Shown piece after piece: positions 53,442 to 64,000 of a stretch of DNA of 64,000 nucleotides. Position numbers and translations under genes: made by a program. The stretch's first letter is position 1. Every line of letters begins with the position of its first letter. The stretch is from Pyxicephalus adspersus (lineage: Eukaryota > Chordata > Amphibia > Anura > Pyxicephalidae), in contig NC_092860.1 of NCBI RefSeq assembly GCF_032062135.1, forward strand, positions 63,421,330 to 63,485,329. Reading direction: 5' to 3'. The notes under the pieces were generated by a model. That model worked only from the letters and a program-made list of their open reading frames with translations, did no database searches and had not been told where the DNA came from.

Positions 53442-53979
53442 TTCCCAAAGCTCATCTAGGCTGTCGCCAATTTGGGACTCTCAGCGACGCAAAGATCGCC
53501 TGTCACTTCAGCAGGCTAAATACCCCAGATCTCCTGGGAAGTTTACAGTGCTGCACAGTTCTGCTACAGCCGCTACGGAATAACTGTTGATTTCGCTATT
53601 TTGATTTTCTCAGGGTCATCCAGCCTTAGTTTGACTGATTGCATTTTCCCGAAGGGAAGTTTATGTGCCTGTTCGAGGCTGGGTATGTGATTTTTCATGT
53701 TCTTATTGCCAGTTTACTTATTTCTCTCAGGTATGTGTTTAGATGAGCAGCTCATGCTCGAATTGACCTGGCAGACCCCCATAAAGGTCTTTTGGGCATG
53801 CTATTTCCCCGTCTATGAAGGTTTTATAGGCGTCCAGTGCCGACTGGCGCTGACGTCTATATTTAGTCCGTTTAACCCTTGGTTACACCGTTATGGTTTA
53901 CTTCTGTTCCTCCTTGTTTTGGCACCTTATTATGTTTTGACACCTTTTATGCCAGGTACACTTTGATCGGTTCTATTTG

Positions 53980-56900
53980 TCATCAGCATATTGTGGTTAG
54001 AATTTGTGAGTATACTCTGTCTCGCTCTGATTGTGTGATATTATCGCATAATGTGCAGGGGTTCAATGCGCCTAATAAAAGGAGAAAGGCCTTTTAACTA
54101 ATATTCAACTCAGTATTGTTATGCAAGTTGTCTGCAGGAGACTAGGTTCTCGACCACTTCTTGCCCAAAATTTTTCCACAAAAATTATCCACAAGCATAC
54201 CATTCTACGTTTCAGGAAAAGAGGTGTTTCCATTTTCTTTTTATAAAAACTCCCCCTTTCTTTGCCATAAAGAAGTTCAGGACCCGACAGGTCATTATTT
54301 AATACTGCAAGGCCACATTTTTGATATTGCGGTTACGGTTGTTAACTATTATGCCTCAAACCATCATCAGCCTAAATTTTTAGACATTTATTGATGGTAA
54401 TGGGCCAACATGTTGAAGGTACTGTGCTTATGATGGGGAACTCTAATCTGATTATTCCTAAACTAGAAAAGTCCTCCACTCCTACTCACGCCACCCATGA
54501 GGTATCATCCTTTTCAAAGGAATTCGCTGAATTGCTAATTGTTCATCTACTGACTGATGTATGGCGGGAATTTCACCCATCCATGAAAGATTTCACGTAC
54601 TATTCCCTCTTACATCAGTGTTTCACTAGAATAGATCACATTTTGGTACATCCAAATTTTTTGCCTCAGGTTCCTGCAGCTAGCATTTTATCCACCCCCT
54701 GGTCTGACCACTCTCCAAATATGATTGAATGTTCTTCTTTAATGCCTTGGTCTTCTGAATTTTTTTGGCACCTAAATGAGGCCATGCTATCTTCCCCAGA
54801 TAGGATTGGCCAAATTGTAAGTTTTATCTCTGATTTTTTTGCTACTCATTCAGAGACAGTGGCATCCCCAATCAAGCTATGGGACGCCCATAAGAGGCTA
54901 ATTTATACAATTGGCCTCTAGACAAAAGCAATTGAAACAAATAGAGGCTCCGACTTCTCAATTGGCGCAACTGGAACATATTTGAAAGGACACACAATGT
55001 AGATTATATCGCCAAGTTCAAAAAGTACAACTGGAACTGAACATTCTTTTAGACCGTGAGGTGGAGCGGCAGATCAAGTGGTCAGAATAAAAGTACTATA
55101 TGCAAGGGCTAAAAAGCCAGGCAGCATGCTGGCGAATTGGCCAACCTACATATGCCTAAATTATCTGCGACCTGAATGCAATTACCCAACGGCACTGATT
55201 CGGCCAATCTGAATAATATAGTGCGTCGGTTTTGGGAGGTGCTTTCCACAGTCTCTAGCAGACTTTCAGCCTTCCGCAGCACATGCACTGTCTAAAGATA
55301 TTACACTGCGTACTCTAAGTATGGTGGAGGCCATGAAAGCAGATAGAACGCTGGAAGAGACGCTTGCTCCTATTAAATCTCTTAAATCAAATAAATCTCC
55401 AGGTTCACACTGATTTTCAGCCTCCTACTATAAAAAAATTAGTTGGCCCCATACTACATTTAGTGCATTTTTTCAACCATCTGAAGCAAAAACCCAATTA
55501 AACATATACTCTGTATTAGCCTATATCACCATGCTTCCCAAACCTGGCAAAGATGTTTTAGAGGTACATACCTATCGTCCGATTTCATTATTGAATGTAG
55601 ATATCTTGACTAAAATTTTGGCTAATAGTCTGAATAAATTTTTGCATGTCATAATACATGGCAGACAATCCCTGGACAGTACATGAAAGATTATCAGTCT
55701 GGTTCATTTAGCACATCAACGTAAACTTCCCACTATGTTGTCGTCGTTAGATATACACAAGGCTTTTGACACAGCTTCCTGGGATTATCTGCTTTATGTC
55801 TTGTCCAAATGGGTTTTCAGAGTCAATTTCTGTCTTGAATTAGGGCATTATATTCCACCCCGGTAGCGAGACTGGATATATGTCGTACTACTCTTCTGCA
55901 TTTCCTATTCAACGAGGCACGCACCAGGGGTGTCCTCTTTCACCATTACTTTTTGTGTTGGCTCTCGAGCTATTGGCCCAATGAATTCGTTCTGATCCCA
56001 ATATTCATGAGTTGGAAATTTATCATTGCATTTTTTTAAATAAATCTATTTGCGGATGATATCCTCGTTTTAACGCAACCTATAGTTACTCTGCCTAACC
56101 TAATCACAACACTACATAATTTTGCGGATATCTCAGGCTTGCGCATCGAGACTAAATCCACTGCCCTTAATATAGCTTTGCCACAATCAGTTGTGGATAC
56201 CATCAGACAATCGTTTAAATTCACATGGGCCCACAGAAATTGGAATATCTAGGGATACATGTGACACTTATACAATATACATCTAATTTTCAACCCTTAC
56301 TCACACGCTTAAAGACTCAATTGACTAAATGGATGCACTTACTGCTTTCATGGATAGTTAATGTTAATCTAGTAAAAATGTTTGTTTTACCAAAAGTGCT
56401 ATATATGTTCAGGTCTAATCCCATGCGGGTTACACCGGTATATTTAAAGACCCTCCAGCAGGAAGTTTTTAAATTCATTTGGAGCAGTAAAAAACCGAGG
56501 ATTGCACAGAAGTCTATGTTTCCACATAGGAGGCACGGTGGTCTGGGGGTCCCAAATTTTGCTAAATATTACCAGGCCTCTCATATAGCTCCCATACCAT
56601 CTTTATACGCTGGGACTAGAGCTCCTCAGTGGGTTCAGTTGGAAGCAATGTTATGTGGCCCCTTAGGTGTTGGATCATTCCCATGGCTACCAGCCAAACT
56701 GCGTTCTTCATGTATGAGCCCTCATCTTAGGCATATCTTGACAATATGGGAATTGGTGCAATACTCCAGTGGCCTGATATCACCTTTCCTACCTTTGCTC
56801 CCTATAATACATAGTCCCTTGTTTTTTTTCCAGGTCATTAGTCTCCTGGAGCATTTTCTCCTGGTGGTCTTTTCATAATTTCACTGTGGTATACTCATTG

Positions 56901-57735
56901 CTTACACGAACTGGTATTATGAGTTGGGAACAAATCAGAGTTTCACATGAGGCTCCTAGTAGGGAATATTTCCGTTACATTCAGCTTAGGCACTGGATAA
57001 AATCTCTGTTAGGTTTCGGAGGGGTTTGGTTATCTTTATCTGTCATGGAGCATATCTGTCTTCTGACTCCCCTACAGCCTAATTTGATTTCTATAATTTA
57101 TGCTGCATTAAATGAATTACTTTCTCCAAGAGATCATAAATATGTAGTTGATTGGGAAAAAGATCTTCGATGCTCCTAGACAGATGAAGCCTGGTGTCAT
57201 ATGAGGTCCAAGCTGACCTCCTGCTCCATTATTATTGTAACCATAGAATTTGTTTATAGGGTTATGACTAGATGGTACATGGTCCCTGCACGTCTGAAAC
57301 ACTGCACCACTAGTGGGTCAGATAGGCGTTCCAGGGGTTGTCAGGAACTGGGTTGGGTTATGCACATATGGTGGACTTGCTCCTTTGTCATAAAATTCTG
57401 GGGACAGGTTTTCCGTCTGTTGAATACAGTTTCAGATGCATTTACTTAAAAATCCATGGCTGGCGCTATTACATTTCAAACCACAGAACCTTTCCAAGGT
57501 CCAATTTAAATTGTGTACGTATATTCCTACAGCTGCTAAGCAAACGATAGCAAACAGGTGGAAGAAACAATTTATTCCATTCCACGAAGTTAAACTTGGA
57601 GTTGACAATATGTGCATCAATGAAAAGCTGTCCAGTACGTTGAAGGATACTTATTCTAAATTCATACAGGTCTCGGAACCCTGGGTCCAATACTCTGTGC
57701 CAGATTCAAATGTGTCGGTTTTGATAACATGGTAA
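53980..57735 (+). pseudogene. LINE ORF2 (endonuclease, RT, Cys-rich end)
   Basis: Endonuclease: CVILSHNVQGFNAPNKRRKA (about 54030-54090), then HQCFTRIDHILVHPNFLPQV and STPWSDHSPNMIEC (54610-54735). RT: KSNKSPGSH (decayed GKSPGPDG, about 55385), AYITMLPKPGKDVLEVHTYR and PISLLNVDI, SLDIHKAFDTASWDYLL, IQRGTHQGCPLSPLLFVLAL (about 55905-55965) and NLFADDILVLTQP (about 56044-56082), which retains the ADD catalytic motif. Connection/thumb: KLEYLGIHVTL, FKFIWSSKKPRIAQKSMFPH and RHGGLGVPNFAKYYQA (56237-56578). C-terminus: YRVMTRWYMVPARLKHC and MHIWWTCSFVIKFWGQVFR (57255-57420). Stops and frameshifts are frequent. Confidence 0.88.
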
Positions 57736-57980
57736 AGTTGTTTTCTTGATAATTTTAACATTATTGTCACAAATTGTATACTGTTGTTTGAGTTTAAATG
57801 TTGGAAATGTATCCGGTGTTCAGATTTTCCAATTGTTGTTGGTTTATGGTGCCCCCTCCCTTCCCAATTCCTTGTTACTTGGTATTTTTTGTTTTGTTGT
57901 TTTTCTTCCACTGCATTGTAAAAGAAATATGTTTATGGATGCTGTTAAAATATAAACTCTAATAAAAATGTATTGAACAT

Positions 57981-58516
57981 AATATTTAAAATACAACATT
58001 TTTAGAATAAAATAAGTCAAACATTTTTTTTTTTACAATGGGCAACAAGATATGGCTCAAAAAATACATGTACTTTTTAGTTTTGCATATCAGTCATAAA
58101 CAGTCACTTTTAAATAATTTTCTGCCATACACTAAATAAAAAAAAAAATTTTAATTATTTTGCAATATGGTAGATATTTGTCATGTGTGCATGTAGTGAT
58201 GTCAAGCACGTTGTGTTCGTGCCCTAATTAAACAAGCAGCGAACACTGTGTAATTACATTACATAGAATAAGTGGTACAAAAGGATAGAAATCCTGCCAT
58301 GGTGGTCGCACAATGTGGTAGTGTAAATTGTTTTCATTCCCTAACTGCATACCCTTAGGATTATGGTGGTAAAAGCTTTTAGAATCCATGCAAATAAAGT
58401 TTACCAATCTATAATACTACTGTAATAATGAAAACAAATTTTATTAAAAGGCCTACACATCTATTTCTGATTTAACATTTATAAAGAAAATATTTAACGC
58501 ACTGATATATGCTTAC
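57981..58516. other. intron sequence between the LINE and the SLTM exon
   Basis: AT-rich with no recognised insertion. Confidence 0.5.
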
Positions 58517-58574
58517 CCATGCACTCCTCTATTCATGTGTCCTTGCCCTGATGATCCTGGTAAAACACGGTCAC
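58517..58574 (-). CDS. SLTM: SLTM exon (penultimate)
   Basis: The acceptor TTTTTCAAAG precedes GTGACC, and the donor is CATGG|GTAAGC. The 58-bp exon enters in phase 1 and leaves in phase 2, matching both neighbours. It encodes DRVLPGSSGQGHMNRGVH, aligned with the SGPGHMMNRGG stretch of SLTM. The following intron (50022-58516) is 8.5 kb and filled with transposons. Confidence 0.85.
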
Positions 58575-58727
58575 CTTTGAAAAACACACTTTGTTACTTT
58601 AGAATTCTTCCACAGCGAATAAACTTACAGCAAAAAAGACCTGAGGCTTTTTATTACCTACTAGATGCTATACTGCCAACTATTGTGGGCATTTGCGCTC
58701 TTTGTATATTGCTATGGTCATTATTAC

Positions 58728-58786
58728 CTGGTCTTGACCGATCAGATTCCATCTTACGACCATGATCTCCCCAATTGCGTCCATCC
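58728..58786 (-). CDS. SLTM: SLTM exon
   Basis: The acceptor TTGTTTGTTAG and donor GACCAG|GTAATA bound 59 bp, phase 2 in and phase 1 out. It encodes DGRNWGDHGRKMESDRSRP, matching the RDWGDHGRR region of SLTM. Confidence 0.85.
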
Positions 58787-59484
58787 CTAACAAACAAGAC
58801 ACCACTTTTTAAATTAGATTTTTAGCATGTTTTTTGTTCTTTTATTAACTTATTATTTTATTATTTCTACATTAACTGTTCTGACAAAAATACAGTGTAA
58901 AAATAAACCGTCAGTTTACAGTGAAGCGTGAAATATAAAACACAATTACTTGGACTCTTCACTAGTCTGTGGCATATTTGGAAAAAAATTGCATATTGAG
59001 TCTATATTGTGGCATATGTCTGTCAAAATGTTTCATATTGATGTTTATATGATGTTTATTATTAAAAAAATAACAAGTTACAATGAAGTATTGTGATATC
59101 AGGCTCTTTCTATGCATTCAATGCATGACTGAACTCTATAACTGGTACTGGCAATCTTATACATACTGTAGTAACACATTGGGAAACACAGGATGCTGAG
59201 GAAACTCCTGGTAATTACTTGTGTCAATAAATGTCTTTACACTTCAGCACAAGTACAAATATGTAACCCATAAAGATTAGGACAATTCAGACCATACAGA
59301 TTACCACAAGTCAAATTATTACAGACCAACTATCTAAATCTCCGTAAAGTGTGCATGTGTATGTGTGTAACAGATACTTACACACGTGCAATTTTCTAAG
59401 CTTATCAGCTTATCACATGGAAACAACATAAAGAATCTATAGCATGTATGCACTGTCAAGAGAACCTACTAAGGTTCAAACCAA
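58787..59484. other. SLTM intron
   Basis: AT-rich non-coding sequence with no recognised repeat, upstream (in gene sense) of exon 58728-58786. Confidence 0.5.
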
Positions 59485-60240
59485 ACATCGGAGTGAGTAT
59501 GGTCGATTCAAGTTTGAAGACGGCGTGGTGGTTGGTGGTGGGGCCTGCTCCGAGTATTTCAGTAAATGCTGATCCACTGTAGTTTTCACACACAACCATC
59601 TATAGTGTTTTCATAGAAAATGAGCAAGAAAAAGGGAAAATATCTATGAAGCAGTGGTCTTCTAGCAAAAAAATGTCTAACTGATGCCAGTAGGATAGGT
59701 CAGAGTAGAAAACTACAATGCAGAAGAGCTTCTTAGAACACACACCAGGGTGAGCCTTGAAGAAGATGGGCTACAGCTGCAGAAGACAAGACCACGTGCC
59801 ACTCCTGTCAACTACAAACAGGCAATGAGGTAGATGGGTTCACTAAGTTCAACCAGAGAAAACTGGAATAATGTTGCCTGGTCCAATGCGTCTTGATTTC
59901 AGGTGCAAAAGCTTAGATGGTTAGCTTAAAAGGGTCAGATTCTGGCGTCCTCCGCATAAAAGAAAGGATCCATCCTGCCTTGTGTAAAAGGTTCAGACTA
60001 GTGGAGGTGTAATGGTGTGGGGGATATTTGCTTGGCACACTTGGCCTCTTAGTACCAACTAATTGTTACGAACTTTGGATGCTGAACATGTCCCTCCCTT
60101 AATTACTACTTTATTACTGGGTAATTCCAGCAGGTTAATGTGCCCCGTCACAAACCTAAAATCATTTCGAACTGGTTGACATGGAGTTCACTGTACTCCA
60201 AAAGCCTCCACAATCACCAGATCCCAAACTAAAACAGAAA
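59485..60240 (+). pseudogene. Tc1-like transposase remnant in SLTM intron
   Basis: The nucleotide order follows a common Tc1 transposase gene: a helix-turn-helix part (CTGATCCACTG...TTTTCACACACAACCATC, 59568-59605), CAGATGGGCTACAGCAGCAG-like sequence at 59765, TTGCCTGGTCCAATGCG (first catalytic region, about 59872), GGTGTAATGGTGTGGGGGAT (GVMVWGIF, 60007), and CCAGCAGGTTAATGTGCCCC then CTCCAAAAGCCTCCACAATC (second and third catalytic regions, 60127-60220). All frames are interrupted and no TIRs were found. It is antisense to SLTM. Confidence 0.85.
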
Positions 60241-60406
60241 CTTTAGGAAGTGTATATATATTGCATTTTATTCCTAAAACAAGGAGTAAGTAACCAAACC
60301 GTAGGGCTCAAATATCTATTATATTTGGGGGGAAAAGTTTGTAAGTGTTCAATCTACATTCGGAAATCAACAGCCAGTGCTATGAAAAATTAGATAAAGG
60401 ACAAAC

Positions 60407-60501
60407 CTTCCCAGCGGTGGCATGGCCCTCTCATCATCCACACGTCTGTCATAGTCTCCCCACCCTTCGTGCTGATCTCTCCCATGACGATCTGAGTAAT
60501 T
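60407..60501 (-). CDS. SLTM: SLTM exon
   Basis: The acceptor TAATTCTGTAG and donor GGGAAG|GTTTGT bound 95 bp, phase 0 in and phase 2 out. It encodes NYSDRHGRDQHEGWGDYDRR then VDDERAMPPLG, equivalent to the ERHGRDSRDxWGGYGxDKR stretch of the SAFB/SLTM family. The donor GTTTGT is weaker than the others. Confidence 0.85.
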
Positions 60502-60620
60502 CTACAGAATTAGAATTAAAAAAATAAAAATAAGGGCTGTGCAAGCAAAGAAGGGGGTGGGGTTTAACATTGTCTTTCTTTAATGAAACTCAATTTTTAA
60601 ATTTTCTTTAACACACTTAC

Positions 60621-60660
60621 AAGAACTCTGCCACCCATGCCAGACCTCGAATCATCCCTC
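60621..60660 (-). CDS. SLTM: SLTM micro-exon
   Basis: The acceptor TTCTTCTTCAG and donor GTTCTT|GTAAGT bound only 40 bp, phase 2 in and phase 0 out. It encodes RDDSRSGMGGRVL. Phase agreement on both sides supports it although it is too short to be convincing alone. Confidence 0.75.
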
Positions 60661-61700
60661 CTGAAGAAGAAAAGTGAATGCTGTGTTAAACATACAGTGC
60701 GCACAAAAACATAAATGCAATTGATCATTACTACTACTGGCTACTATGGAGGGCAAAAGATTCATTCAAAAAGTAACCGTAATAGCTTTGGCAAGAATCT
60801 TCTGTAATCAGTCAATCAGTAGGCAACTAGATCCAAAAAGATTTATAAGTGAAGTTGCTAATGCAGAAACACAAATAGGTTGTAAAGATGCAAGATGAAA
60901 AGATGTTAAGTGAATGGCTAGACTATCACTCTGCACTAAAAAGCCCCAAGCCAAGTGCTTGCAAAAACTTACAGTTGTCCCCATACTAAATAAATGGAGA
61001 CACACATTCATGCTGTAGAAGGATTTTGATAGGAACGAGTAGACGCTAAATATGCATAATAGGTAGGATTCAGGTTAAGGGATTTACCTAACATTTTCTT
61101 AGCCTTCCTACATGGATGAAGAGGAGCACACTTGCCACCAGTAGAATACTCAATAATGGCATTAGGTGTCGGCTTGAAAACAAGTCCCTCAAAAATTGAA
61201 CAGTACAGGGGGTTCTAAGATGCAAAACCTGCAAACAAGCACTGTAGACATGTCTTATGGCAATGGGCAAATGGACTAAAACAAAAATAAACCAAAAAGC
61301 TTTCAACAGGCCATAACAGCTGAATTTTTTGTTTTATTTTATTTCAGTCATTAGCGCTACATACTGTTAACCCCCTGCATTAGTGGGTTTAGCAGAGTTC
61401 AACTTCTCAGGAATCCACCAAGAAACTTGGCCATAGAAATAACATCCAGCCACCAGAATGCCAACAGAATGCTTACATGCATATAGAAAAAAAAAAAAAG
61501 AATAAAAAGGCTGTTTCGGATCAACAACCTTTATGAAATGTTTTTAAATGTAATGGTTTGTGTATACTTAAGTCTTTAAGTATATCTTAACTTAAACATG
61601 GGGATCTGCTTAACCACTTAGAAGAAAGAAAAACATATACATAAATACATGTGTAGACATACACACACACCATTTGTTTTCTCACTTTAATAAAATTTAC
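60661..61700. other. SLTM intron
   Basis: AT-rich, with an A run at about 61487-61499. No transposon or RNA gene was recognised. Confidence 0.5.
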
Positions 61701-61838
61701 CTGTCCATGTGCATATGGTCCATAAATCGGCCACGATCCCTATTCTCAAAATCGTTAAATCTGTCTGGTCTTGCAAAGTCTCGATATCGATCATCCAAAG
61801 CCATCCGTTTAGAATCTGGCCAGTAGGACTCATCTCTT
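61701..61838 (-). CDS. SLTM: SLTM exon (most upstream in window)
   Basis: The acceptor TTTTTGCATTCAG and donor GGACAG|GTAAAT bound 138 bp, phase 2 in and phase 2 out. It encodes [38 protein letters not shown] and MDHMHMD, the Arg/Asp-rich region before the Gly-rich tail of SLTM/SAFB proteins. Upstream exons with the SAP domain, RRM and coiled coil lie beyond the window's right edge. Together the six exons give about 165 C-terminal residues in one continuous reading frame. Confidence 0.87.
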
Positions 61839-62013
61839 CTGAATGCAAAAACAACATGAAACATTATAAAGACAGTTTATATAAACTACAATCAGTTTTT
61901 TTTTACTTTATGGAAGGAAAACAGGGTGAAGAAGTGCAGAGAAAGCAAGAATTGGATTGCATGGAATCACAGGGGTGTAGATAGGCAGAACTATCGAGTG
62001 AGAGGCTAATATA

Positions 62014-62470
62014 TACAGTTGCCCTCAGAATAACAGTCCGACACCACTAACATGATCAATCAGAGATTTTGGTAGAAATTATATTTTTACATAGCAAATC
62101 ATTTACTAGAAGGTGTAGTAGAGTAAAAGAAAATCAACAGACCCAACAGTCAGGACATGCATGTTGTGGATTCTGAATAAATAAATCAATACATGAAAAT
62201 TCAAAATAGCCTAATCAAAATAGCAGTGTGGAGTTCTATTGGTGAGGTAATTTATTCTGTAAAAAAAAACAAGTGTCAATTATGGCCCTTATTTAAGGAG
62301 GGCAACAAATGTTGTACATGCTAGTTAGAATGCATTTCTCTGAAAATTTGATTAAAAGAACAAAGTACTTTGATTACAAAGAGTTGATAAAAGATGGGAA
62401 AAAAATCAAGAAGTGCAGAAAATGATAGGCTTCTCAGTCTAAGAAATACAAAGATTTTATTTGATAGCAA
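62014..62470 (+). mobile_element. Tc1-like transposon, 5' part
   Basis: CAGTTGCCCTCAGAATAACAG at the left resembles a Tc1 TIR, and a second related block, AATCAAAATAGCAGTGTGGA (62214-62233), is followed by GTCAATTATGGCCCTTATTT and AAGAAGTGCAGAAAATGATA. These belong to the leader and helix-turn-helix start of a known vertebrate Tc1 family. The catalytic part is absent. Confidence 0.65.
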
Positions 62471-62929
62471 TATAACATTGGCCTTTGTCAAAACCAGATT
62501 TCTCTAAGAGCTACACAAAAAAAACATATCGACAGGTATTCTAAGATAGCTTTGATCCATTACAGAAAAAGACTGGGTATGAATATATGAAATCCAAGGC
62601 TTCTTTTATGTGTGATATTGTCTGTAGTGCAGTATTAGATTGTGGTCTGTCCTCTCTGTATATTATAATACCTGTAGTATTCATATTTTTTTTAGTTGGT
62701 TGTATTGTTGTTGGTGGTAGTGCACAGAGAGATCGTATAATTTAATTGTAAGGTGTATAGTTATCTTGGGAAGTGGGAAGAGTATGAGGGTTCTTGTTAG
62801 CTGTTACTGAAAAAAGCTGCCTCAAAAATGTATCAAGTGCTGGAGCTGTGTGTGAAATCTGCATGTTGTTCTGCATCCGCACAGTTCTCTGTGTACAAAC
62901 CTCCATATGTCCTAAACTGTATGTCACAA
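62471..62929. other. unassigned sequence
   Basis: No coding or terminal signals are recognised. It lies upstream of SLTM exons and is probably intronic. Confidence 0.4.
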
Positions 62930-63545
62930 TGAGTTGTAATGTTCAGGGTGCACAGGGGACCCTCAGATACTAGTTACTACAACTACAGACCCCCAGCTTT
63001 AAAGAATTTCAAGATATGGGGTCACCTATGTAAAAAGTTATGAAAATTGAACTTTGGGGTTGCTGTTTAAGAGGAAAGTGCGCCTTGGAGTCCCTAAATT
63101 GAAAATACAAATTGGGGACCCCGGGGCTACTAACATAGCAAGGAGCATTGGGGTGGGCCCCTAAATATATACCTACCTGTCACATATCTATACCTATGAA
63201 ACTACTGTCTGCTTCTCCTCTTTGAACGCCAATTTCTCTGAGGTGGGGGGTACAAAACTAAAAATATAGGTTCAAGTGGCAGGCACATTCTCCCCTTACA
63301 ATCTCATTACTACAGCATCATTAGAGTATAAAACACTCTGCCCATCAAAATGGGCTTTCCTGCCCTGTTACACATTTCGATCTTCAATTTCCCAGGAATG
63401 GAGAGGTGTAAGAAACCAAAAATATAGGTACAAGTGGGGAACATCTGTGGTTACCATCCCCTAAAACTTCATTACTATGGCATCACTGAAACAAACTCTG
63501 CCCACTAAAATTTATTGGGGTTGAGGTACTAGAAAGTTACAGTCA
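62930..63545 (+). repeat. satellite-like repeat, copy 2
   Basis: This copy has the same block order as 23660-24240 (AGGGTGCACAG, TTCAAGATATGGGG, TGAAAATTGAACTTTGGGG, AAAATATAGGTTCAAGTGG, CCTGCCCTGTTACAC) with moderate divergence. The internal word AAAATATAGGT(T/A)CAAGTGG recurs at about 63257 and 63419. Confidence 0.65.
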
Positions 63546-63670
63546 TATGTAACAAGTAAGTGCATTTTTGACAACAGTTTTTTTTTTGTTTTTTTAAGGT
63601 TGTAATGATGCCATGGTAATGGTTCGTGGTAATGAAATGTGATAGCCACAAGTGTCTCCCACTTCCACCT

Positions 63671-64000
63671 ACCGTATATACCCACGTATAAGCTGACTTT
63701 TTCAGCCCCCAAAATGAGCTGAAAAAGACCCCCTCGGCTTATACGCGGGTCTGGTGCAAAAAAGCACCCAATCAAGCAGCTAAGTATGGCAGAGTTACGC
63801 CGGCTTGTAGCCGGCGTAACTCCGGCGCTAAAGTCAATCACTGTTACAGTTTTTTCAGTAGTAATCAGATTACTACTGAAAAAACGTACTTACCTTGTCC
63901 CCGCAGCTTCTCTGGCACATCTTCTGTCTTCAGGCTCCAGCTGCGAATGCAGAGACGATCTTCGGACAGGGACTCCCGAGGATGTCAGTGCATGTCGGTG
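63671..64000. mobile_element. palindrome-rich MITE with donor-like motif
   Basis: CCGTATATACCCACGTATAA starts the element, followed by GCTGACTTTTTCAGC / GCTGAAAAAG and CGCCGGCTTGTAGCCGGCG hairpins. A perfect 18-bp hairpin GTTTTTTCAGTAGTAAT...ATTACTACTGAAAAAAC lies at 63849-63886. On the minus strand the following GC-rich block ends GGGGACAAG|GTAAGTAC, as in the piggyBac-like family. It continues beyond the window. Confidence 0.55.

Larger units (their letters stand above)
52380..57980 (+). mobile_element. near full-length Tx1/L1-type LINE in SLTM intron
   Basis: This 5.6-kb element begins with a GC-rich 5' end (GGGGGGCGCTAGTGAGCAGC) and contains ORF1, ORF2 and a 3' end with AATAAAAATG. It is antisense to SLTM. 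It makes up two thirds of the 8.5-kb last intron. It is extensively mutated but almost all domains are in order. A second element of the same general type is at 42060. Tx1-type elements retrotranspose via a two-ORF ribonucleoprotein. Confidence 0.87.

Noticed and set aside
49913..61838. Assignment to SAFB or SAFB2
   Set aside because: The GGQSR...RFTHRY ending and the GHMNRG and NWGDHGR segments fit SLTM better from memory. A search is needed for certainty, and the SAFB alternative is not excluded.

Overview
This is a vertebrate nuclear genomic window, most likely from a frog. The evidence is AT-rich, gene-poor DNA in which almost everything recognisable is a transposon typical of amphibian genomes: hAT, Tc1/mariner, Harbinger and TTAA-ended MITEs, L2, CR1 and Tx1-type (L1-like) LINEs, a Ty3/gypsy-type LTR, and tRNA SINEs with L2-like tails. 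There are no operons, phage genes or CRISPR arrays. The species cannot be fixed from the sequence alone.

Only two pieces of host protein-coding gene are convincing. The larger is the 3' end of SLTM (SAFB-like transcription modulator) on the minus strand. Six phase-compatible exons lie between 61,838 and 49,913 and end in the family C-terminus FTHRY-stop, with a 3'UTR to their left. The second is one 581-bp minus-strand exon (11,470-12,050) of a proline-rich FYB/PRAM1-family adaptor.

Layout. 1-2.8 kb: end of a piggyBac-like MITE, a decayed hAT transposase and gypsy-type LTR/leader fragments. 2.85-7.47 kb: a complete 4.6-kb hAT element with an 8-bp target duplication and a broken transposase. 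8.1-10.5 kb: a giant foldback repeat with a mariner in one arm. 11.5-12.1 kb: the FYB-family exon. 14.4-20.7 kb: a hammerhead-like motif, Tx1 LINE fragments, an LTR, and TTAA and hAT MITEs. 23.5-25.5 kb: SINE, satellite-like and MITE copies and a minisatellite. 26.1-29.5 kb: a CR1 LINE with an SGNH-esterase ORF1. 30.6-33.2 kb: a Harbinger remnant with both its genes. 34-39 kb: small MITEs and foldbacks. 39.2-41.6 kb: L2 and CR1 fragments with a nested MITE. 42.1-45.2 kb: a Tx1-type LINE. 45.4-46.5 kb: Tc1, MITE and SINE nesting. 48.3-49.0 kb: a Tigger-like MITE in a zinc-finger pseudogene. 49.3-61.8 kb: the SLTM 3' end, whose 8.5-kb last intron holds a Tc1, a hAT MITE and a 5.6-kb antisense Tx1 LINE. 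62-64 kb: Tc1, satellite-like and MITE sequence, probably further SLTM intron.

The strongest unusual signals are: the foldback whose left arm preserves the mariner's empty target site; a dispersed TTAA MITE family with a GC-rich core ending in a near-perfect splice donor, also seen in two other MITEs; two hammerhead-ribozyme-like motifs; and an FYB-family exon close to SLTM. No wholly new gene system was identified.
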